Source: Bacteroidota bacterium (GTDB taxonomy: Bacteria; Bacteroidota; Ignavibacteria; Palsa-1295). From it: 64,000 nt of DNA. The notes under the pieces are model-generated. The model was not told where the DNA came from. It saw nothing but the letters and a program-made list of their open reading frames with translations, and did no database searches. The translations under genes were made by a program, and so were the position numbers. Position 1 is the first letter of the stretch. Every line of letters begins with the position of its first letter. The stretch is taken from positions 124,001 to 188,000 of the forward strand of contig JAJPIO010000007.1 in assembly GCA_021324735.1 (NCBI GenBank), written 5' to 3'. Below are positions 58,570-64,000 of the stretch, in pieces.

Positions 58570-59274
58570 TTAGCTTTGATTTCCGGACCTCGACGAGTCC
58601 TCACTGCCGCTCTCTTCCATCGGAAGAGAAGGCTTTATTTCTACAAACTTAAATCTTGGGTCGAACTTCCCCTTTGCAAATTTTTCGCAGCATGGGCGAC
58701 ATGCGTAGCGTAAAGCACGGCGAGTCCGATAGCGGTATTCATGCTTACAATTGGGGCAACGCACTTGCACCGGATAATGCTCCGTTAGAAAACGCTCACG
58801 CTTGGCTTTTAGCAGTGTGGTCAGCGCCGCTTTTTTGCCACTACCTCCTATATTGCGCAAGACCGTATAGAATCGAGGAGAATGGGATTGCACCACGATA
58901 TGAGCAATCTCATGAAGCAGCGTCTCCATGAACTCCGGCTCGCCATGTTCGACAGTCATTGCGAGTGAAATTCCGATCGTGTGACGAGCCTTGTTATAAT
59001 ATCCTCCAGTCGCTCTATTGCAGTAAATGATCCTGGGTTCAATGAGCAAGCCGGAAAAATGCCTCGCATTTATTTCCAAAAATGTCTTTTTCGCGAGGGC
59101 GAGAAGTTCACTTAGACGAAAGTACCAATAAAATTCGTTATCAACGTCGTGCTCAGTCAGATCACAGCCATATTTTTGAAGGGCGGAGCGATAAGAATGC
59201 AGCAAGTCGATCTCCGAGCGTTCATCGACCCGGCGCCGGGATTTCTTTTTGACCTGCTTTCGTGGAGCTTGCAA
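58570..59274 (-). CDS. SprT-like zinc metalloprotease domain protein
   Basis: A 234-residue protein with the SprT/Spartan-type zinc site H121-E122-x-x-H125 and a likely third ligand H131 (H-E-I-A-H-I-V-V-Q-S-H-S-P-R-F). A C-terminal zinc ribbon has C173, C176, C192 and C195. The 25-residue N-terminal tail is basic. In eukaryotes the family removes DNA-protein crosslinks. The bacterial role is less certain, but a DNA-linked role fits its position 2 bp upstream of polA. The start is a TTG at 59274; no ATG gives a complete domain, so the true start may be a few codons different. Confidence 0.78.
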   Translation of the reverse strand: MQAPRKQVKKKSRRRVDERSEIDLLHSYRSALQKYGCDLTEHDVDNEFYWYFRLSELLALAKKTFLEINARHFSGLLIEPRIIYCNRATGGYYNKARHTIGISLAMTVEHGEPEFMETLLHEIAHIVVQSHSPRFYTVLRNIGGSGKKAALTTLLKAKRERFLTEHYPVQVRCPNCKHEYRYRTRRALRYACRPCCEKFAKGKFDPRFKFVEIKPSLPMEESGSEDSSRSGNQS

Positions 59275-59336
59275 TCTTTTAAGGGCGTTAATGGCTTGTT
59301 ACAGAATAGTATTCTAACGACTCTCAGCATTCAGTA

Positions 59337-60404
59337 GTGCGCCGCATTCTTTTAAGCGTTCTCTTTTTAATTTGCGCGAGCCCCGTGCTTGCACAAACAG
59401 TACGCGACTATGCCGGCGAATTTTTAGAACTGGGAGTGGGCGCTCGTTCGCTTGCCTTAGGTGGCGCAGGCGCAGCCATAAGCGATGATGCAACGGCGGG
59501 CTATTGGAATCCGGCGGGACTAAACCAGCTCGGTTTTCCGATGGTCACGGCAATGCACGAGTCCCGCTTCGATGGCACCGTGCAATACAATTACGGCGCA
59601 CTGGCGTTTCCGCTCGACGCACGGTCTTCTGCCGCTGTCTCTATCCTTCATATCGGCGTGAGCGACATTCTCGATACTCGCAATGCCCTTGTTGACCTTA
59701 ACAATAACGGCCAACTCGACCAGAACGAATATCTCGATTACAATAAAGTATCGAGCTTTGGTAATTACGATTGGGTCGCGATCCTTTCCTATGCGAAGGA
59801 TATTAGTCCGCTCGCAGGAGTTCTCGCACCGGGCGTCTCTTCGAACGGCTATCAGCTTTCCTGGGGAGTCAATGCAAAGCTGATCTATCGCCGCCTCGAC
59901 CCACAAACAACGGCAACCGGCATTGGCTTCGATGTCGCAGGGCGATATAAACCGGATAATGCCTGGACCCTCGCCGCCGTTATTCAGGACATCACAACGA
60001 CGCTGTTATCCTACAGTACCGGCACTAAGGAACTGGTCTCGCCGACACTAAAGCTTGGCGCCGATTATGTATGGCTCATAACCAGCGACGGCAATCACCG
60101 GCTAATGCCGACGATCGACGCGGATCTCCGGTTCGAAAACCGTGGGCAGGACGCACAACTCTATATCGGCCCGGTTTCCGCCGATCTCCATGAAGGCCTC
60201 GAATACTCCTTTAAAGACTTGTTCTCTATTCGTACCGGCTATAATGATATGAAAATGTGGAGCGTCGGCGCCGGCATTACCATTTCAAAGCTCCATATCG
60301 ACTATGCTTATCTGAACGCCAGCGGGCAGGATCAGCTCGGCTCAACGCACCGCCTTAGCCTCTCCTTCGTGCTTACGAACCCTAAGTGGAAACGAGCACA
60401 ATAA
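59337..60404 (+). CDS. PorV/PorQ-family outer membrane protein
   Basis: A 355-residue outer membrane barrel. A signal peptide ends near V-L-A-Q (residue 20). The family N-terminus follows: D-Y-A-G-E-F-L-E-L-G-V-G-A-R-S-L-A-L-G-G-A, then Y-W-N-P-A-G-L. The C-terminus has the barrel pattern H-R-L-S-L-S-F-V-L. PorV/PorQ proteins act in T9SS as shuttles or attachment partners for cargo with C-terminal sorting domains, and three such cargo genes are in this window. A calcium-loop-like D-L-N-N-N-G-Q-L-D lies near residue 120. The start is GTG. Confidence 0.85.
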   Translation: MRRILLSVLFLICASPVLAQTVRDYAGEFLELGVGARSLALGGAGAAISDDATAGYWNPAGLNQLGFPMVTAMHESRFDGTVQYNYGALAFPLDARSSAAVSILHIGVSDILDTRNALVDLNNNGQLDQNEYLDYNKVSSFGNYDWVAILSYAKDISPLAGVLAPGVSSNGYQLSWGVNAKLIYRRLDPQTTATGIGFDVAGRYKPDNAWTLAAVIQDITTTLLSYSTGTKELVSPTLKLGADYVWLITSDGNHRLMPTIDADLRFENRGQDAQLYIGPVSADLHEGLEYSFKDLFSIRTGYNDMKMWSVGAGITISKLHIDYAYLNASGQDQLGSTHRLSLSFVLTNPKWKRAQ

Positions 60405-60565
60405 TCGACAATTAAGAATTAACCATTGACCGGTTGGAATGGAGGAAGCCGTCCTTCCATTACATCAATGTTGTATCGCCGCACCGCCGCTTATCCTGCG
60501 GACGATTTAGATGTCATGGATACATTAGCCTATTAATTGTTAGTTCTTAATTATTAATTAACGAG
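60405..60565. repeat. Intergenic AATTAAGAATTA and TTAATTA word arrays with a hairpin
   Basis: AATTAAGAATTAACC lies near 60411 and TTAATTGTTAGTTCTTAATT near the 3' end (60532-60560), with a hairpin of AATGGAGGA and TCCTTCCATT between. The middle holds GTATCGCCGCACCGCCGC and TCCTGCGGACG. No gene is seen. Confidence 0.5.
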
Positions 60566-61468
60566 TTGGTCGATTACTTCACAGTCTTAGGTGTAAAGCG
60601 GAATGCTTCGGATCAGGAGATCAAGGAAGCCTACCGACGGCTGGCGAAACAGTACCATCCCGACTCGAACCCTGGTGATGCGGATGCTGCCCGGAAAATG
60701 CAAGAGATCAACGAGGCCAAAGCGATCCTCTTCGATCCTGTCCGGCGAGAAGAGCATCGAGTCGAGCTTTCACTACGCGAGAATATTTCGACCAGTCATA
60801 TTGAAGAGCTCAGACGTGATCCACGATTCCGCACTACGAGCACGTATCGTCCTCCGAAATCACGAATGCCCCGGAGCAAGTGGGATAAGATTTGGAGAAA
60901 ATATTTTATCGGCATTGTAGCGACCGTCACCGTGGCAGCGATCGGTACTATCATTTATGAAATAGCGTCGAAACCTAAAGGCACCGGAGATCCGATCAAA
61001 GATATCATTTCTCGGTATCATCAAAATGATAGATTGCTTGTGGAGGATAGTCTCGCCGCGGTACCCGATACACTCACCTTCCCCGACGACAGTGCGCCCA
61101 AGCTCCGCCGTATGGGCGATATTCTCTTCTCGTTAGGGGAATATCGGTCGGCAGCGAAATATTACGAGATGTACCTTCGCAAAGCACCCGCAAACGACAC
61201 TGTTATCGGCAACCTTTCGTATGCGTATTTCAAGCGGGGCCGTTATGCTCAAACGCTCGAAATGCTATCGCATGAGATGCACGGCGATTCGAATTTAGTC
61301 GTTGCCTATTACAATATTGGCGAGCTTTTTTTGCGGGAAGCGAAGCCATTCGATGCACGAGATGCGTTTCTGGCTTCGATCCGTGTGGCGGACTCCATGT
61401 CATTACAGGGCCGCCACCCACCGGACGCAGCACAGCGTGCTCGTAATGAGCTAAAGCATCTGCAATAA
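60566..61468 (+). CDS. Membrane-anchored J-domain protein with TPR-like region
   Basis: A 300-residue protein beginning with a J domain (3-66) that contains the H31-P-D motif needed to stimulate Hsp70. A basic linker leads to one transmembrane helix at about 115-135 ([15 protein letters not shown]), so the J domain faces the cytoplasm and the C-terminal half the periplasm. Residues about 180-290 are helix repeats with [10 protein letters not shown] and G-R-Y-A-Q-T-L-E-M, of tetratricopeptide type. A membrane J-protein may recruit DnaK to the membrane, with TPRs binding a partner outside. Start codon is TTG. Confidence 0.82.
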   Translation: MVDYFTVLGVKRNASDQEIKEAYRRLAKQYHPDSNPGDADAARKMQEINEAKAILFDPVRREEHRVELSLRENISTSHIEELRRDPRFRTTSTYRPPKSRMPRSKWDKIWRKYFIGIVATVTVAAIGTIIYEIASKPKGTGDPIKDIISRYHQNDRLLVEDSLAAVPDTLTFPDDSAPKLRRMGDILFSLGEYRSAAKYYEMYLRKAPANDTVIGNLSYAYFKRGRYAQTLEMLSHEMHGDSNLVVAYYNIGELFLREAKPFDARDAFLASIRVADSMSLQGRHPPDAAQRARNELKHLQ

Positions 61469-61567
61469 TTAAGAATTGAGAATTAATAATTGATAGTTAT
61501 AAGCTCTTACCACGTCACATCTTTTCTTTACCACCGATCATCTTTTCTTTCTTAATTCTTAATTACC
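61469..61567. repeat. AATTAAGAATTGAGAATTAA word array
   Basis: AATTAAGAATTGAGAATTAA at 61467-61486 and TTCTTAATTCTTAATTACCG at 61549-61568 are inverse copies of the same vocabulary, flanking TTACCAC and TCTTTTC words. The second copy runs to the alr start codon. Confidence 0.5.
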
Positions 61568-62683
61568 GTGAGGCCCACCCGCGCCGAAATTAACGTTGAG
61601 CATTTTCTGAGCAACCTGCGGTTCGTACGCCGGCAGATCGGCCCTCGAGCTCGCATTATGCCGATCGTGAAGGCGAATGCCTACGGTCATGGCCTCGATA
61701 TTATCGCAAAGGCAGCGGTTAAGAGCGAGGAGATCGACGCATTTGGCGTCGCAACGGAAGAGGAAGGAGCCCGGCTTCGCCGCCTGACCAGACTGCCCAT
61801 CCTCGTCCTTACCGGCGCAGCAACGGATGAGATCGACGCCTTCCTCGAACATCAACTCGACTTTACCCTAAGCGACCGTGATACTTTAAATGCGATCGTA
61901 AGTCGCAGCCGTGCGGTAGGAATTCGCGCGCGCGTTCATCTTAAAGTTGATACGGGAATGCGACGGATGGGTGTCGAGCCGGAAGAGGCCCTCTCCTTTC
62001 TTCGAGATATCCAGGCGCAGAAACAACAGGTAGAGCTCGTCGGCCTCTCAACTCACTTTGCAACGAGCGACGAACTCGACCAAACATTTTTCCGAAAACA
62101 GCTTTCGAGATTCGAACAGGTATTATCGGAAGCCCGTGGTAGTGGAATTCGCATCCCGATCGCTCACGCAGCCAATAGCGGTGCCATTCTTCAAGCACCC
62201 AAAGAATCGTCGTTCGATATGGTGCGGCCCGGCATTATGCTCTATGGCTACGCGCCGAGCTTGGAATTACAGGATAAATTCGGAAGCGACCTTCATCCGC
62301 CATTAACGCTTGCCAGTACCGTCGTTTTAAGCAAAAGGGTAAAGCAAGGGGAAGGCGTTAGCTATAATCTTCGATGGTTTGCTGAACGCGACACACGCAT
62401 CGTTACGGTACCGATCGGTTATGGCGATGGCTATCCCCGTCTGCTGACGAATCGTGCGAGCGCACTCATACACGGTAAAGAATATCCGGTCGTCGGCACG
62501 ATCTGCATGGACCAAGTCATGCTCGATGTTGGCGATGACGATATAAAAATTGGCGACCGGGTAGAATTTATCTGTGCATCGAACAGCGGCGTTAACGCCT
62601 GGAGCCTAGCCAAAACGATCGGCACGATCCCCTACGAGATACTCACCGGCATCGCGGCCAGAGTGCCCCGAGTTGCCGTCTGA
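61568..62683 (+). CDS. alr: Alanine racemase
   Basis: Makes D-alanine for peptidoglycan. The 371-residue PLP enzyme has the cofactor lysine K35 in V-K-A-N-A-Y-G-H-G, the F-G-V-A-T-E-E-E-G-A-R-L block and the R-M-G arginine segment. G-E-G-V-S-Y carries the catalytic tyrosine of the partner subunit, and T-I-C-M-D-Q-V-M-L-D-V is present. Length and motifs are standard. The start codon is GTG (61568), after a low-complexity AT-rich leader. Confidence 0.95.
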   Translation: MRPTRAEINVEHFLSNLRFVRRQIGPRARIMPIVKANAYGHGLDIIAKAAVKSEEIDAFGVATEEEGARLRRLTRLPILVLTGAATDEIDAFLEHQLDFTLSDRDTLNAIVSRSRAVGIRARVHLKVDTGMRRMGVEPEEALSFLRDIQAQKQQVELVGLSTHFATSDELDQTFFRKQLSRFEQVLSEARGSGIRIPIAHAANSGAILQAPKESSFDMVRPGIMLYGYAPSLELQDKFGSDLHPPLTLASTVVLSKRVKQGEGVSYNLRWFAERDTRIVTVPIGYGDGYPRLLTNRASALIHGKEYPVVGTICMDQVMLDVGDDDIKIGDRVEFICASNSGVNAWSLAKTIGTIPYEILTGIAARVPRVAV

Positions 62684-62700
62684 CCGCGAGCAATTAACGT

Positions 62701-63486
62701 TTACTGGAGCACCACTTTTCGGACGATCCGCTCGCCCTGCTCCGGTTGTATCATCACAAAGTAACTACCACGGGTAAGAGTGCTCGCATCGATCGAAGAA
62801 GATTGGGAAAGATCGATCTGTTTGGTAAGTATTACCCGGCCCGCAGCATCCATCAGTTGTGCGGTGGCTGAACCGCTCATGCCGGTCGCGGAGATCTGAA
62901 AAACCCCACGCGCCGGGTTCGGCGAAACCACAACAGAGACAGTATTGGCAGGCTGATCGACGGCAGCCGGCGAAACAACGTTGACCGTATAGACCAGCGT
63001 ATTCCAGTGATCCCCGAGGTCATTCGTACCATTGAGGTTCACCGCATTGCCCGCCACATAAATATGAGCGGTGCCGGCTTTGGTCGGTGCGGTGTACTTG
63101 AAATTCCATACCGCGCTATCTCCCGTAAAGGTACGCGGTCCGTTGTGTGTTAATTCGTTATTGAATGCGAAAAGACCTGTACCGCTCGTCCCGAGCTTGG
63201 CGCCATTGTCGACGGAAATGTCGCATCCTGCCCCCGCCTCGCTCGGGTTAGCAACAGAAAGTCTAAAAATGTAACTTTGCCCAGTGACGATCTGAGTAGC
63301 TGTGGTCGTGAGCGAAATAACCGTGGCCGACGACTTTGAACCATGGCAGCCACCACCGCCACAACCCACTTTGGATTGGCCGATGATACCCGCTGAATTA
63401 GCAGCGACCTCATGAACGGAGTACGTCCCAAGAAGGAGGAGTGGCAGAACGACAAAACTAAACTTCAGAAATCGGCGCACGCGCAT
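62701..63486 (-). CDS. T9SS-sorted secreted protein with CX4CH motif (choice-of-anchor V-like)
   Basis: A 261-residue secreted protein. After a signal peptide (to about residue 30) comes S-K-V-G-C-G-G-G-G-C-H-G, that is C42-X4-C47-H48, then a beta-sandwich with G-Q-S-Y-I-F-R-L-S-V and N-P-S-E-A-G-A-G-C-D. This resembles the choice-of-anchor V group, in which a CXXCH is followed by a beta domain. The last 80 residues are a T9SS type-A sorting domain with V-S-P-N-P-A-R-G-V-F and R-G-S-Y-F-V-M-I. CX4CH is a rare heme c site, so heme binding is possible but not established. Convergent with alr. Confidence 0.82.
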   Translation of the reverse strand: MRVRRFLKFSFVVLPLLLLGTYSVHEVAANSAGIIGQSKVGCGGGGCHGSKSSATVISLTTTATQIVTGQSYIFRLSVANPSEAGAGCDISVDNGAKLGTSGTGLFAFNNELTHNGPRTFTGDSAVWNFKYTAPTKAGTAHIYVAGNAVNLNGTNDLGDHWNTLVYTVNVVSPAAVDQPANTVSVVVSPNPARGVFQISATGMSGSATAQLMDAAGRVILTKQIDLSQSSSIDASTLTRGSYFVMIQPEQGERIVRKVVLQ

Positions 63487-63694
63487 AACTATATCCTATC
63501 GAACATTCAAGATAAACAGTCACAGTAGAAAGAGGCGAACAGAATGCCGGCTACTAACCGGAATACCCACGCTATGTTTCCCTAAGAACTTTTAAACCCA
63601 AAAGGGATGCAAATTGAACTCCAGCGAGCCTTAATTATCACAAAAAATCCCTGGGTAACGTAAAGGACACTGCAAATGCGCGTTAGTTACAGCC

Positions 63695-64000
63695 TTACAC
63701 GAAGGTCAATAATTTTGCAAGTATAATAATACCCAATCCCAGCGGTACTAACGCGGCGGCGGCGGCAAAAAAGATAGAATAGGTCCGCACGAGCTCGATC
63801 TTATTCACTTCCGATAAATGATAGCTTACATGCTGGCTATCGACGTTGACACCTTCAATGATGCCCTGTTGCTTATCATACCAGCCAAAGTCAGCATTAA
63901 AGACAACAAGGGTACCGTTCTTGAGCATGACCCGTGAAATATCAGGAGCCGATGAGGTATGGATCTCACGGACGGGAATGACCGAACGGCATCCCGCTAA
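63695..64000 (-). CDS. Lipoprotein, 5' end beyond right edge
   Basis: The minus-strand frame runs without interruption through the window end, where the first residues read L-A-G-C-R-S-V-I-P-V, a clear lipobox. So the ATG at 63928 is not the start and the true gene begins to the right of the window. The visible 101 residues hold G-T-L-V-V-F-N-A-D-F-G-W-Y and L-S-E-V-N-K-I-E-L-V-R, then a C-terminal hydrophobic helix (A-A-A-L-V-P-L-G-L-G-I-I-I-L-A). The layout of a lipoprotein with a beta domain and a terminal helix is common in Bacteroidota; the function is unknown. Confidence 0.7.
   Translation of the reverse strand, partial: LAGCRSVIPVREIHTSSAPDISRVMLKNGTLVVFNADFGWYDKQQGIIEGVNVDSQHVSYHLSEVNKIELVRTYSIFFAAAAALVPLGLGIIILAKLLTFV

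Overview
The window is a gene-dense bacterial chromosome segment, most likely from the Bacteroidota/Chlorobiota (FCB) side of the tree, perhaps near Ignavibacteria or Kapabacteria. Reasons seen in the sequence: three secreted proteins end in type IX secretion (T9SS) type-A sorting domains (21991-23397, 47058-52160, 62701-63486); there is a PorV/PorQ-family outer membrane protein (59337-60404); and the Bacteroidota-type -7 promoter box TAnnTTTG recurs just upstream of genes (13587, 14256, 18512, 20874, 33155, 44751, 45929). The placement is inference. No phage, plasmid, transposase or CRISPR genes were seen.

Layout. 1-8646: a PAS/GAF sensor cut by the left edge, a DUF3052 gene and a KGG-type basic stress protein around a palindrome, then two minus-strand operons: thyX-GT2-nth-HAD (overlapping genes) and GNAT-lipoprotein-mlaE-DinB-mlaF-PAP2 (lipid transport and envelope). 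8695-18212: an M15-like peptidase, a large YfhO membrane protein, two paralogous lipoproteins, a Spy/CpxP-like chaperone, a lipoprotein/outer-membrane-protein/S41-peptidase operon and leucine dehydrogenase. 18552-24311: a LamG lipoprotein, then a module of a RecA-like protein without a Walker A motif, an XRE regulator and a divergent secreted protein/metalloprotease pair, with two matching 16-bp palindromes on either side of the regulator; then an N-acetylglucosamine-kinase-like gene. 24360-36785: a repeat-rich tail-fibre-like surface protein, a DprE2/DprE1-like pair, an FkbM methyltransferase, a UvrD-type helicase, a phosphoesterase and a Gfo/Idh/MocA oxidoreductase. 37098-46902: an FG-GAP propeller protein without a visible signal peptide, EgtB, a candidate 6S-like RNA, MltG, a REP-like hairpin cluster, a Tat-exported Rieske lipoprotein, MsrB, small lipoproteins, Apt, an FNR-type flavoprotein and a 52-residue membrane protein. 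47058-64000: a 1700-residue T9SS cargo protein, tRNA-Ser(GCU), a DUF3667 protein, a hybrid histidine kinase, SprT-like protein with PolA, a PorV-like protein, a membrane DnaJ/TPR protein, alanine racemase, a T9SS protein with a CX4CH motif, and a lipoprotein cut by the right edge.

The clearest unexplained structure is a set of low-complexity oligonucleotide word arrays (GGATTA, ACTCATC, GGTATCG, AATTAAGAATTA types). They sit between genes and, in at least two places (UvrD-like helicase and DprE1-like protein, possibly also the YfhO tail), read in frame inside genes. The best candidates for something new are the XRE/RecA-like/protease module, the ncRNA at 41301-41516, and these arrays together with the hairpin repeats at 30803 and 42774.
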